A stretch of 43,509 nucleotides of DNA from contig JAFYAS010000046.1 in NCBI GenBank assembly GCA_017540605.1, positions 102,330 to 145,838 of the forward strand, in the 5' to 3' direction. The notes under the pieces are model-generated. The model ran no database searches and was not told where the DNA came from. It saw only the letters and a list, made by a program, of their open reading frames with translations. The number at the start of each line of letters is the position of its first letter. Position 1 is the stretch's first letter. The translations under genes and the position numbers were made by a program. Source of the DNA: Lachnospiraceae bacterium. Its GTDB lineage: Bacteria; Bacillota; Clostridia; Lachnospirales; Lachnospiraceae. This document shows, piece after piece, positions 24,621 through 33,509 of this stretch.

Positions 24621-26003
24621 TTACGCCTGATAATCTACACGCCTTCCCTCGGCTCTCATCATGTCAGCCTGAAGACGTTCATCATCAGTTAAATTATCGG
24701 CATTTTCATCAATTTCGTTAAGGTCGAGATTTCTTCTTCCACTCTTTCCGTTGCCTGCATTCTCATCTCTGTTTGCATCATCCTTGGTAAAAGGGTTATC
24801 TGCAAAATTGGAGGTTGCTACCATGACCTCGATGGATTCAACCTTAAGATCCTGATTGTTGAATGCATCCTTGAGTGACTGAAGTCCGCTCTCGATAGCT
24901 GCTCTTGCTGCCTCTGTCTCAGCTGTGATCTGGGCCGTAACTGCTCCGTTTCTTGTAGATACCTGGATCTGAAGCTTTCCAAGATGCTGAGGATAAAGCT
25001 GTAGCTCCATGCTTGTAGTATCCTGCTTTGCAGTGAGCTTGATCTCATCGATCACCTGACGAAGTATCTCTGATTGAGGAACCTCTCTTATCTCTTCGGT
25101 CTCTGCTACCTGATTGACAGCTTCAGTGATACCATTCATCACCTGATCCGAAAGTCCGGGATTCTCTCCGTTGCCCTGTCCAAAATCCCTCTCACTTTTT
25201 CCGGTATCTGCCTTTATCTTATCCGTTTCAAGAGTTACCTTTACAGTCTCTCCTGCCACATCAACCTCTACATCCTGCTTATTCTCAGCAACAGGCGTTT
25301 CCTTGATGTTGACATCCTCGGTCTTTACTTCCTTCATAGCCTGATACTTTGATATGACCTCCTCTGTAACCGGAGCCTCTGCTATGATGCTTTCCACTCC
25401 TTCAGTCATATCAGAGATAACTGTCTGAAGATCTTCGTTGGTTAAGATATCAACAGGCTCGGCATCATTCACATCAAGAACGAAGCTTTTAAGGGTATCC
25501 GTATCCGTTAGATCAAGAAGCTCTACGCCCTCGGTAGAAAGAACGCCCTCTACCTCACTTACATCTATCCCCATAACTTCGGAAATGAGATTCATGATGG
25601 ATGTGATGATCTCCGAAACTACCGCGATCTCCTCATCGGTAAGCTCTGTATCTTCTGCAGCTGCATCCACAGCTTCTGCCTGGGTATCATCCTTTACATC
25701 ACTCACCCTGTTCTCGGTATCATCCTTTACAGCTTTTTGATCATCAGTCTTTTTTACCTCTGAGCTTTTCGTATCATCAACCTTTGTTTCGTTCTTTGAT
25801 ACCTTGTCAGTCTGAGGCTTGCTTTCAGCATTCTTTTGTGATGCATCCTTGATATCAGGGATCTTACTATCAGCTTTTGCAGCCTGTCCGTTCTTTAGAT
25901 AATCCCTAAAGGAAACATCAGTCTTAATGTCCTTGCCCTGAGGATTCACATTTGCCCCGAGAGACATTATATCCGCTTTGTTATTTGAAGCCTGAATATT
26001 CAT
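24621..26003 (-). CDS. fliK: FliK hook-length control protein
   Basis: The 460-residue product has the usual two-part build. A long disordered N-terminal region (about 1-310) is very rich in Asp, Glu, Lys, Thr and Val and acts as the ruler. A globular C-terminal Flg_hook domain contains SMELQLYPQHLGKLQIQVS, the family's LxPxxLGxLxVxV motif, and later LKDAFNNQDLKVESIEVMVA. FliK measures the hook and triggers FlhB switching. The start is the ATG behind GGAAGGAGGAG; 11 upstream codons in the open frame are discarded. The repeat at 26041-26087 lies just upstream. Confidence 0.95.
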   Translation of the reverse strand: MNIQASNNKADIMSLGANVNPQGKDIKTDVSFRDYLKNGQAAKADSKIPDIKDASQKNAESKPQTDKVSKNETKVDDTKSSEVKKTDDQKAVKDDTENRVSDVKDDTQAEAVDAAAEDTELTDEEIAVVSEIITSIMNLISEVMGIDVSEVEGVLSTEGVELLDLTDTDTLKSFVLDVNDAEPVDILTNEDLQTVISDMTEGVESIIAEAPVTEEVISKYQAMKEVKTEDVNIKETPVAENKQDVEVDVAGETVKVTLETDKIKADTGKSERDFGQGNGENPGLSDQVMNGITEAVNQVAETEEIREVPQSEILRQVIDEIKLTAKQDTTSMELQLYPQHLGKLQIQVSTRNGAVTAQITAETEAARAAIESGLQSLKDAFNNQDLKVESIEVMVATSNFADNPFTKDDANRDENAGNGKSGRRNLDLNEIDENADNLTDDERLQADMMRAEGRRVDYQA

Positions 26004-26040
26004 CCGACTCCTCCTTCCTGTAAATAGTAATGGCAATTAA

Positions 26041-26087
26041 TCTACGGTGCAAGTGTTCAGACCTGTAGTGAACAGTTACTCTACGGT
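26041..26087. mobile_element. 31-bp palindromic element with 8-bp direct repeats (miniature insertion)
   Basis: A 31-bp core (26049-26079, + strand beginning GCAAGTGTTCA and ending TGAACAGTTAC) is bounded on both sides by the same octamer TCTACGGT (26041-26048 and 26080-26087). The core ends are imperfect inverted repeats matching at 9 of 11 positions. The core recurs at 43370-43400 with one difference. Exact flanking duplications look like the target duplication of a transposition event. Insertion occurred 1 nt after the MotE-like stop codon, so no gene was broken. 8-bp duplications occur with IS66- and IS256-type enzymes, but there is no other evidence for the source. Confidence 0.7.
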
Positions 26088-26824
26088 TTCATACGCTTGG
26101 TAATAGATGCGGCAAATTCGGGCTTCATCTTGTTCATGATAGCTCCCCTTTGCTCTGCCGTCATACCATCAAGGATAGTGGCTACGGTATCAAGATCCTT
26201 CGTCATAGTCTGAAGGGCATCCGCTGCCGCCTGAGGCTTCATAGCGGCGTATGTGTTGGAAAGCTCCTTGTACTTGGCCTTGCTGCCTTCTGCTGCTACA
26301 ACCTGCCTGTATATCCTCTCCGCATTCTCCTTGTCGATAGATTCATACCATTCTTTATATGTATCGGCATCCGGCGCATTTTCGCCATATACAACCTCGT
26401 TATAAAAGTCCTGTTTTTTCTTTTCAAACTCAGCCTGATTGGTCTCAAAAAGCTTAAGATTCTCTATTTCCTTATCCTTTTCATCTATCTTCTTGTTGGC
26501 GGCCTCTAAAGCATCATTTAACTCCTTGTTGGATGCCTCAAGCTCATTTATCTTCTCAAGAGCCTGCCTTAGTGTAGTATAGGGAAGGTCGGTTTCCACG
26601 GCTACCTCCTCATCACTTGCTGCAGGAAGGATCTTGTTTACTACCGGCACATCCTTAAGCACAGGGCGAAGCACATTTGATCCAAAGCCACCCACATCCA
26701 TCTTTACTAAAAGGGCGATGACAGCAAGCCATACCACAACTATCAAAAGCACTATGATAAAAGACAGTATCTTTCCCCCCGCCTTCTCTTCTCCATTTTT
26801 TTCCTTCTTCTCTTTCTTGGCCAT
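26081..26824 (-). CDS. MotE/YlxF-like flagellar protein
   Basis: The protein has 247 residues. A basic N-terminus (MAKKEKKEKNGEEK) precedes one transmembrane helix (about 18-41). An Asp/Glu/Lys coiled coil (about 75-145) and a C-terminal MgtE_N/FliG-like helical domain follow, with KPQAAADALQTM, ATILDGMTAEQRGAIMNKMKPEFAASI. Related proteins (Bacillus YlxF, Rhizobium MotE) lie next to fliJ-fliK and are thought to assist MotB or assembly. The start lies 1 nt after the fliJ stop, with AAGGAGAG inside fliJ as the ribosome site. The open frame extends 16 codons upstream into fliJ, which I reject. Confidence 0.87.
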   Translation of the reverse strand: MAKKEKKEKNGEEKAGGKILSFIIVLLIVVVWLAVIALLVKMDVGGFGSNVLRPVLKDVPVVNKILPAASDEEVAVETDLPYTTLRQALEKINELEASNKELNDALEAANKKIDEKDKEIENLKLFETNQAEFEKKKQDFYNEVVYGENAPDADTYKEWYESIDKENAERIYRQVVAAEGSKAKYKELSNTYAAMKPQAAADALQTMTKDLDTVATILDGMTAEQRGAIMNKMKPEFAASITKRMKP

Positions 26825-26825
26825 A

Positions 26826-27275
26826 TCAATCGCTCTCCTTGTCGTTGTAAGTGTAGCTGACCAATTCGTCAACCTCCTTACTCTCCTTGTCGTTCATTTC
26901 CTTCACAAATGCATCGAACTGCTTTTCCTTTAATTTTTCGTGCATTTTTCTTTCCTGCATAGCCTCGTTAAGCTTCATTCTCGCACGCTCAACTTCTCTT
27001 TCAAGCTTTTTGACCACTTGCCTCTGCTCTTCGATCTTACCCTTTCGATACACTATCCCATCTCTCAGGATATCTATCTCCAATATATCAAGGACCGAGG
27101 ACTGAGCTTCCTTAAGATTCTCATAATCCTCAGAAAGCATATTTTTAAGCTTTAAAAGATCTGCCTCAGCCTCATTGAGTCTCGCCTGGATCTGTCCGTA
27201 TTCCTGCTTTGCCTGTTCCTCAAGCTTATATTTTATCTCTAGGATGTTCTGCATCCTATATACGAATTTAGGCAT
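26826..27275 (-). CDS. fliJ: FliJ export chaperone-escort/ATPase stalk
   Basis: This 149-residue protein is almost entirely an antiparallel coiled coil rich in Glu, Lys and Arg (FVYRMQNILEIKYKLEEQAKQEYGQIQ...). FliJ inserts in the FliI hexamer, binds FlhA and recycles chaperones. Length and position after fliI are typical. It ends with a KES repeat region just before the MotE-like start. Confidence 0.93.
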   Translation of the reverse strand: MPKFVYRMQNILEIKYKLEEQAKQEYGQIQARLNEAEADLLKLKNMLSEDYENLKEAQSSVLDILEIDILRDGIVYRKGKIEEQRQVVKKLEREVERARMKLNEAMQERKMHEKLKEKQFDAFVKEMNDKESKEVDELVSYTYNDKESD

Positions 27276-27288
27276 CCTTTACCACCGC

Positions 27289-28590
27289 CTATTCAAAGAG
27301 TCCCTCCAAAAGACGAACCTCTTCATCAAAATCAAATTTCTCATCTGTCTGCTGACAGAGAAAGCCGTTGACATCCTTTATCTTTGAAATAGCATAATCA
27401 ATGTCGGGATTGGAGCCCGCCTTATAGGCACCGATATTTATAAGATCCTCCGCCTCATTGTAGGTTGCAAGGACAGATTTAAGCTTTCCTGCTGCCTTTT
27501 TATGCTCCTTGGTTGCAATAGCACTCATACAACGGGAAATACTCTGCATCACATCGATGGCAGGATAATGATTCTTGTGACCTAGGCGTCTGTCAAGAAT
27601 GATATGCCCGTCAAGTATACCTCTGGCAGTATCGGATATAGGTTCATTAAAATCATCACCATCCACGAGAACCGTGTAAAGTCCCGTGATGGAGCCTTTG
27701 CCTGCATTGCCTGCTCTCTCTAAAAGCTTCGGCATCTCAGAATATACCGACGGGGGGTAACCCCTGGTAACCGGAGGCTCTCCCGAGGCAAGGCCGATCT
27801 CTCTTTGAGCCATGGAAAAACGCGTAAGGGAATCCATCATCAAAAGCACATCTTTTCCCTGATCTCTGAAATATTCAGCCACGGCCGTGGCTGTTTTGGC
27901 CGCCTTGTTACGTATAAGCGCCGGTTTGTCAGAGGTGGCGATAACGAGTACCGACCTCTCAAGGCCTTCTTTACCGAGGTCTCTCTCGATAAATTCTCCT
28001 ACCTCTCTTCCACGCTCTCCGATCAAAGCTATGACATTGATATCCGCCTTGGTATTTCTCGCAAACATACCAAGAAGAGTGCTTTTTCCCACGCCGGAAC
28101 CGGCAAATATCCCTATACGCTGCCCCTTCCCAAGAGTCAGCATACCATCAACCGCCTTCACCCCGAGAGGAAGCACATCTTCTATCATATTTCTCTTCAT
28201 TGGATCCGGGGCATCAGCCTCCACGGAATAATATTCCTCAGTTTCAAATTCCACTCCATCCATAGGTCTTCCAAAGCCGTCCAAGACCTTTCCAAGAAGA
28301 TTCGGACCCACCGGTATCTGCAAGGGATGATGGGTATTGGAAACCACTGCTCCAAGTCCTATACCATCCACAGAATCAAAGGGCATCAATAAAATACGGT
28401 TATCTCTAAAGCCAACGACCTCAGCCATAACCGATTGCTTGCCATCCTTCGAGGTGATGATACAAAGGTCGTTAAGATTGGCGGAGGGACCGATGGATTC
28501 TACCGTCAGACCTACAACCTTTGCGACCTTTCCCATCTCCTTGACATAGGACTTCCCATTTAATAATCCTCTGTACTTATCAAAATCCAT
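27289..28590 (-). CDS. fliI: FliI flagellar export ATPase
   Basis: The product has 433 residues and belongs to the F1-beta-like ATPase family. It has a P-loop GSGVGKST (164-171), VIALIGERGREVGEF, a Walker B DVLLMMDSLTRFSMAQREIG, and a C-terminal chaperone-binding region. It powers substrate unloading at the export gate, with FliH as regulator and FliJ as stalk. It starts 12 nt after fliH; no strong ribosome site is visible close to the ATG, so coupling to fliH translation is likely. Confidence 0.97.
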   Translation of the reverse strand: MDFDKYRGLLNGKSYVKEMGKVAKVVGLTVESIGPSANLNDLCIITSKDGKQSVMAEVVGFRDNRILLMPFDSVDGIGLGAVVSNTHHPLQIPVGPNLLGKVLDGFGRPMDGVEFETEEYYSVEADAPDPMKRNMIEDVLPLGVKAVDGMLTLGKGQRIGIFAGSGVGKSTLLGMFARNTKADINVIALIGERGREVGEFIERDLGKEGLERSVLVIATSDKPALIRNKAAKTATAVAEYFRDQGKDVLLMMDSLTRFSMAQREIGLASGEPPVTRGYPPSVYSEMPKLLERAGNAGKGSITGLYTVLVDGDDFNEPISDTARGILDGHIILDRRLGHKNHYPAIDVMQSISRCMSAIATKEHKKAAGKLKSVLATYNEAEDLINIGAYKAGSNPDIDYAISKIKDVNGFLCQQTDEKFDFDEEVRLLEGLFE

Positions 28591-28602
28591 TATCTATAAT
28601 AT

Positions 28603-29415
28603 CTATTCCTTTTCTAAACCCGAAAGGATCCTTATATCTCTCACAAGATTCTTAAGCTGTGTATCAAGACTCACATCTATGATGCCGTTGTCCGTCTCGA
28701 TAATGCACTGATTTCTGCCAAGCTTTGCATCCGCGAAAAGCTCTATCCTAAGAGCCGGATTGGCAGCTCCGTAGATCTCATCACGTTTCTCATAAACATC
28801 GCCATAGTCGTCAGTTGATACCTTGATATTGAACTCCTTGCAATCCTCGATGTCACGCATAGCCTTGTTGATCATAAAAAGCATCACGCTTTCCTGTTCA
28901 TTTGCAACAATACCCGTAAGCATGGTGACATACTGACAGATAAGCTCAGCAGCCTGAGGCTCAATAGACTCAAGATAGGCTTCCTTTTCTGCTTCTATCT
29001 CAGCAACAAAGCTCTCCTTAAAGGCCTCCATATCAGCTCTCTCTTTTTCAAGAGTTTCCCTAAGCTCAGCATCAGCCTTCGCCTTCCCCTCCTCGTAGCC
29101 TTCCTTAAAACCCTGCTCCTTGGCATCGGCCATGATCTGAGATGCCTTGATATTTGCTTCCGCTATCACACTGCCTGCCTTGTCTTCGGCCTGCTTTATG
29201 ACAAAATCAGCATATTGCTTCTTTTCTTCAAATTCCGGATCGGCATATTTTTCGTCAGACAGGATATCAGAAAGCTCAAGCTCCTCTATATCCTCATCCT
29301 TCTCATCTACACTCTTTATAAGATCATGTGTCTTAAAATAATTCTCCGAATCCACAAGTAGGGCTTCATCCTGGGAAAATGCGACAAAACCCGATTTTAT
29401 AACATTTTTACCCAA
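28603..29415 (-). CDS. fliH: FliH export ATPase regulator
   Basis: This 270-residue protein has an acidic N-terminal part and a long helical segment with Ala/Glu/Lys repeats (EAKIKASQIMADAKEQGFKEGYEEGKAKADAELRETLEKE). Its C-terminal FliI-binding domain contains GANPALRIELFADAKLGRNQCIIETDNGIIDVSLDTQL, a clear FliH/YscL signature (GGCLIETxxGxIDASLxxQL). The start is TTG with GGTGAG 5 nt upstream. It lies 51 nt after fliG. Confidence 0.94.
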   Translation of the reverse strand: MGKNVIKSGFVAFSQDEALLVDSENYFKTHDLIKSVDEKDEDIEELELSDILSDEKYADPEFEEKKQYADFVIKQAEDKAGSVIAEANIKASQIMADAKEQGFKEGYEEGKAKADAELRETLEKERADMEAFKESFVAEIEAEKEAYLESIEPQAAELICQYVTMLTGIVANEQESVMLFMINKAMRDIEDCKEFNIKVSTDDYGDVYEKRDEIYGAANPALRIELFADAKLGRNQCIIETDNGIIDVSLDTQLKNLVRDIRILSGLEKE

Positions 29416-29466
29416 TAAAGCTCACCACCTTGCACCATTTTTAAATGCTTCATAAGCCTTCGATTA

Positions 29467-30486
29467 CTATACAACGATTTCGTCACCGCCACCACGAGAG
29501 ATAACGATCTCGCCGGAATCCTCCAAACGACGGATGATATTTACTATCTTCTGCTGAGCCTCTTCTACATCCTTCAGACGTACAGGACCCATGAATTCCA
29601 TATCCTCTTTGATCATGGAAGCAAGACGAGATGAAAGGTTCGTGAATATCGCTTCCTGAACCTGCTCGTTGGCGCTCTTTAGGGCAACAGCAAGCTCGTT
29701 GTTGTCAACCTCACGAAGTACGGTCTGAATAGCACGGTTGTCAAGAGTAAGGATATCCTCAAATACAAACATCTTACGTCTGATCTCATCAGCAAGCTCG
29801 GGCTCTTCTACCTCTAAGGTCTCCATGATATGCTTCTCTGTGCTTCGGTCTACTGTATTCAAGATATTGACGATAGCATCTACGCCACCGACAATAGTGT
29901 AATCCTGGTTTACAAGGGAAGCTAACTTTCTCTCCAAAACTTTCTCCACCTCCTTGATGACCTCGGGGGAGGTTCTGTCCATCAAAGCTATACGCTTTGC
30001 AACATCAGACTGCTTTTCAGGGGGCAGAGCTCCAATAACTGCTGAAGCCTGTGATGAAGGCAGATATGCAAGTATCAAAGCAATAGTCTGAGGATGCTCG
30101 TCCTGTATAAAGTTTAGAAGCTGAGTCGCATCTGTCTTTCTGACAAACTCGAAAGGACGAACCTGAAGGGATGCGGTAAGACGACCGATAACATCTCTTG
30201 CCTTCTCCTCACCCAGCGCCTTATCAAGCAATTCCTTGGCATAGGTGATACCACCCTCTGCAATATATTGCTGAGCTAAGCAGACCTCATAGAATTCATC
30301 TACCACAGCATCCTTAAGCTCAGGTGCTATACTTCTTGTATTGGCGATCTCCAAAGTGAGCTGCTCTATCTCATCCTCTTTAAGATGCTTAAAGACCGTC
30401 GCTGATTTCTCAGGTCCCAAAGCGATCAAAAGAATAGCTGCCTTCTGCACTCCGGTTATCTCATCTATCAATGCTAAATCTGCCAT
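29467..30486 (-). CDS. fliG: FliG motor switch protein
   Basis: The 339-residue protein has the N-terminal FliF-binding domain (GVQKAAILLIALGPEKSATVFKHL). The middle domain has the EHPQ motif (FIQDEHPQTIALILAYLP), and the C-terminal domain carries the charged torque helix (DNRAIQTVLREVDNNELAVALKSA). It converts stator motion into rotation. A GGGGAG element lies upstream, and it starts 18 nt after fliF. Confidence 0.97.
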   Translation of the reverse strand: MADLALIDEITGVQKAAILLIALGPEKSATVFKHLKEDEIEQLTLEIANTRSIAPELKDAVVDEFYEVCLAQQYIAEGGITYAKELLDKALGEEKARDVIGRLTASLQVRPFEFVRKTDATQLLNFIQDEHPQTIALILAYLPSSQASAVIGALPPEKQSDVAKRIALMDRTSPEVIKEVEKVLERKLASLVNQDYTIVGGVDAIVNILNTVDRSTEKHIMETLEVEEPELADEIRRKMFVFEDILTLDNRAIQTVLREVDNNELAVALKSANEQVQEAIFTNLSSRLASMIKEDMEFMGPVRLKDVEEAQQKIVNIIRRLEDSGEIVISRGGGDEIVV

Positions 30487-30504
30487 GGTTCATTCACTCC
30501 CCTT

Positions 30505-32106
30505 CTAATCCCAATCATCATTTAGCCAGTTACGAAGCAGTGCCGCAACGGCCTCTGGATTCTCATCAACGAATTTCTCAATCTGGGCACGGGTTGCCGA
30601 CTTCTCTGAGAATTCGATATCATCAAGAGTTTGATTCTCTTTAGTAGTTGCAAGCAGCTGCTCTACTGAAAGCTCGGGCTCCATCTCTACCACCTCTACA
30701 GGTTTCATGCCCTTGAATACTACGAAAATGATAAGACCCACTATAAGAAGTGCAAGTATGATCTGCACTATGGTCTCAAGATTGAAACCGCTTTCAGGCT
30801 TGTCATTGTAGATAGGCACATCAAAGGCCACTACACTGATCCTCTCTGCTGCTATACCTGTAGCATTGGCCACAAGATTCAAAAGGTTCTCATCCACATC
30901 TGTCATCACAGGATCCGAATTGGCTGCCTTGTATTCATCATAGCTCATATCTCCAAGGGTCTCGCTACCCTCAAGATCCTCTTCGTTGTAGACTCTGTAT
31001 CTCTGAAGAGCAATAGCCATAGACGAATTTGCAAGGTTGATATCTCCCACCTTTGTTGTGGTGGTGGTTTCAGTAAAGCTCGTGCTATATTGCTTTCTCT
31101 CTACGGCAACGGTACCCTCACCCTGATTAGTGTTTTGAAGGTCTACATCAGTAACATTCTCTCCGTTGGCATCTGTTCCCACAAGGCCCTCGATACCCTC
31201 GACATTCTCGGCCTGATAGGTATAAACCTCGTCAAGAGGTCCGGTCTCGCCGTCACGATTGGAATAATATGCCACATCATGTATGACCTTATCATCAAGG
31301 TCTATATCAAGATTTGATGCCACCTGTGCATCATTATATCCTGATTTCAAAAAGAGCTTAGCTACACTCTCGTTAAAATTGTTCTCAACCTGATTCTTTA
31401 TCTCCAGAGTATTCTTTGCATTACCTGAGGTTGATTCCTTCTCTGCCGACCACAAGAGCTGTCCGGCCTGATCTATGATCCTGACATTGTCTGTGGTGGT
31501 TCCCACCGTATTGGCAGCAACCTCGGCAAGCATTCCCGCATCATACTGGAAGTTGTCATCCGTCATCAAGGAGATGGATACAGTTGACATCTTCTCCTCT
31601 TTGTAGATAGAGTTGGATGAATCAGGAACATAGATGATAACATTACAATTCTTTACTCCATCGATATTCTTTATCATATTCTGGAGATCGTTCTGAGCCT
31701 GGATACGAGCCTTTAATCTCATTTCGTAATTGGTGGTGCTCATTGAATTGTTGAAAAGGAAATCTGAATAATCCTGCTTGCTTGAGGATGTCAGATTGTT
31801 CTGACCGAGTATAAGCTTCGCATCATAATACTGCTTTTTATCGACATTGATCACCGTAGCATCATTGCCCGAAGCCTTGACATTGATGTTGTTCTCCTGA
31901 AGAACAGTCATAGCATCTGCGGCTTCCTTGGTGGTCTCGTAGCTTTCTAACTGCTGATACTGGGTTCTCGAAAAGATAGCGATCAAAACCGCCAGTGTAA
32001 ATATCACGGCGGCGATGACGCTAATAATTATGGTCTTTTGTTTGCTTGTATATTTATTCCAGAATTCCAGAAACATCTGTGGAATCTGTCTGAATCTTTC
32101 TGCCAT
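30505..32106 (-). CDS. fliF: FliF MS-ring protein
   Basis: The protein has 533 residues with two transmembrane helices (about 26-46 and about 440-462). The periplasmic ring-building motifs lie between them (YYDAKLILGQNNL, YEMRLKARIQAQNDLQNMIKNIDGVKNCNVIIYVPD). The extreme C-terminus, DENPEAVAALLRNWLNDDWD, matches the FliG-binding tail. It forms the MS ring in the membrane. The ribosome site before the ATG is weak. Confidence 0.97.
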   Translation of the reverse strand: MAERFRQIPQMFLEFWNKYTSKQKTIIISVIAAVIFTLAVLIAIFSRTQYQQLESYETTKEAADAMTVLQENNINVKASGNDATVINVDKKQYYDAKLILGQNNLTSSSKQDYSDFLFNNSMSTTNYEMRLKARIQAQNDLQNMIKNIDGVKNCNVIIYVPDSSNSIYKEEKMSTVSISLMTDDNFQYDAGMLAEVAANTVGTTTDNVRIIDQAGQLLWSAEKESTSGNAKNTLEIKNQVENNFNESVAKLFLKSGYNDAQVASNLDIDLDDKVIHDVAYYSNRDGETGPLDEVYTYQAENVEGIEGLVGTDANGENVTDVDLQNTNQGEGTVAVERKQYSTSFTETTTTTKVGDINLANSSMAIALQRYRVYNEEDLEGSETLGDMSYDEYKAANSDPVMTDVDENLLNLVANATGIAAERISVVAFDVPIYNDKPESGFNLETIVQIILALLIVGLIIFVVFKGMKPVEVVEMEPELSVEQLLATTKENQTLDDIEFSEKSATRAQIEKFVDENPEAVAALLRNWLNDDWD

Positions 32107-32172
32107 TTTTTATGTATCCGTCCTAAAAATAATTTATGATCAGGGTTAAGACCGGCCCATGATCCTTTAACA

Positions 32173-32490
32173 CTATAACTGCATCTGCATAAGCTCCTTA
32201 TAGGCTTCAAGCACCTTGTTGGTAACCTTCACAGTATACTGAATGGCGATATTTGCCTTCTGTTGAGCAAGGGCAAGATCGTGAGTATTGTTGGAATAAC
32301 CGAGAGAAAAATTGACCTCCGCTTCCTCGGCCTTCCTCTGATACATATTCGCCTCATCATACATGCTTATAGCTGAATTCAAAAGCGTTGAAAACGCTTC
32401 AGTATTGTTCGTGTTCACCTTGGTCTCCTGCTTTAAGGCAGAGGCGGGATTGATACCCTGAGAGACCATATCAAGTCCGTATATATCCAT
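32173..32490 (-). CDS. fliE: FliE rod/MS-ring adaptor
   Basis: This 105-residue protein ends in the conserved FliE segment (LAQQKANIAIQYTVKVTNKVLEAYKELMQMQL). It is exported first and joins the MS ring to the rod. The chosen ATG (MDIYGLDM) lies 9 nt after AGGAG. An ATG at 32496 is closer to the ribosome site and is the alternative. The gene is between flgC and fliF, as usual. Confidence 0.94.
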   Translation of the reverse strand: MDIYGLDMVSQGINPASALKQETKVNTNNTEAFSTLLNSAISMYDEANMYQRKAEEAEVNFSLGYSNNTHDLALAQQKANIAIQYTVKVTNKVLEAYKELMQMQL

Positions 32491-32553
32491 ATCCATCAAC
32501 TCCTAAATGTACAAAGAGCTCTTATAGTAACCGAAAGCAATAAAACTTTTGGG

Positions 32554-32997
32554 TTATGATTCCATAAGAGAAAGTCCTTTGGTAGCAATAGATTTATTAC
32601 TGTTAAATGCCGTCACATTGGCCTCATAGGCACGGGATGCATCTATCATATTGGTCATCTCGGTAACGGTATCTACATTGGGATACCACACATAACCATT
32701 CTCGTCAGCATCGGGATGCTCGGGATCATAAACCATCTTAAGCTCACTTTGATCCTCATAGATACCGGCAACCTTCACACCCTGGGGAGTGTAAGTCTGG
32801 ATCTTGTTGTAAAGCACCTGATCAAAGCCTGAAAGGGTATCCTGCGAACGGAAGGAAACCATCTTTCTTCTGTAGGTGTCCTTTCCGTCAGTTCTTGTTG
32901 TATTCGCATTGGCGATATTCTCTGCAATGGTATCAAGTCTTAACTGCTGAGCTGTCATACCTGTTGCAGACACATTCATTCCTGTAAATATACTCAT
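32554..32997 (-). CDS. flgC: FlgC proximal rod protein
   Basis: This 147-residue rod protein has the N-terminal motif MSIFTGMNVSATGMTAQQLRL..IAENIANANTTRT and the C-terminal heptad part YPNVDTVTEMTNMIDASRAYEANVTAFNSNKSI. It forms part of the proximal rod with FlgB. A GGGAGG site lies upstream; it starts 20 nt after flgB. Confidence 0.97.
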   Translation of the reverse strand: MSIFTGMNVSATGMTAQQLRLDTIAENIANANTTRTDGKDTYRRKMVSFRSQDTLSGFDQVLYNKIQTYTPQGVKVAGIYEDQSELKMVYDPEHPDADENGYVWYPNVDTVTEMTNMIDASRAYEANVTAFNSNKSIATKGLSLMES

Positions 32998-33017
32998 AGG
33001 CCTAACCTCCCATAGTA

Positions 33018-33407
33018 TTATGACAATACCGTCTTATATCTTGAAAACTCCTGCTGCATAAGATCGATCAAAGCATTGTATCTGATCTGGTTCTCCGCCT
33101 GATAGGCTTCCTCGGTGTGGATATCTACATTGTTATCATCCTCTCTGTAGGAAAGCACAGAGTGGTCCGTGTAAGCAATAGGAGAATAATCCTCTCTCTC
33201 GTCAAGAACTCCTGCTACCTTGGCATCTAAGGTCTTGTCGCCAAACATAGCAGCCTGCAAAATATTCTCAAAGGCCACATCCTTCCTCTTGTAACCGGGA
33301 GTAGAAACATTGGCGATATTGTTGGTGATCATCTGGCTTCGCTGATGTGTAGCATCTGCAGCCATATCCAGATAATCGATATAATTATAAATGTTTGAAT
33401 TGATCAT
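33018..33407 (-). CDS. flgB: FlgB proximal rod protein
   Basis: The product has 129 residues, with the N-terminal rod motif (LDMAADATHQRSQMITNNIANVSTPGYKRKDVAFE) and a C-terminal helix (QAENQIRYNALIDLMQQEFSRYKTVL). I chose the ATG behind GGAGGTG; 15 upstream codons in the open frame are outside the family and overlap the leader. It is the first flagellar gene after codY, as in Bacillus subtilis. Confidence 0.96.
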   Translation of the reverse strand: MINSNIYNYIDYLDMAADATHQRSQMITNNIANVSTPGYKRKDVAFENILQAAMFGDKTLDAKVAGVLDEREDYSPIAYTDHSVLSYREDDNNVDIHTEEAYQAENQIRYNALIDLMQQEFSRYKTVLS

Positions 33408-33487
33408 AGGGATACACCTCCGATCCCAATAAAACGCACGAAAAGGGCTCATGAAAACAACAACTTCACAAGTCCTTTTGCTTTAAG

Positions 33488-33502
33488 CGGACATCCTGTC
33501 CG
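33488..33502 (-). other. Short perfect hairpin after codY
   Basis: The minus strand reads CGGACA-GGA-TGTCCG, a 6-bp perfect stem with a 3-nt loop, 7 nt after the codY stop. No T-run follows, so it is not a Rho-independent terminator. It could be an mRNA stability or processing element, or an operator. I see no clear promoter between codY and flgB. Confidence 0.45.
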
Positions 33503-33509
33503 TTTACAT

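Noticed and set aside
26825..26872. 16-codon extension of the MotE-like gene into fliJ
   Set aside because: The ATG at 26824 has a proper ribosome site and a typical basic N-terminus before the membrane helix.
27805..28392. 195-codon + strand open frame
   Set aside because: It is antisense to fliI within its conserved ATPase core; no independent support.
32510..32521. Palindrome AAGAGCTCTT before fliE
   Set aside because: Ten-base AT-rich palindrome without promoter context; expected by chance.
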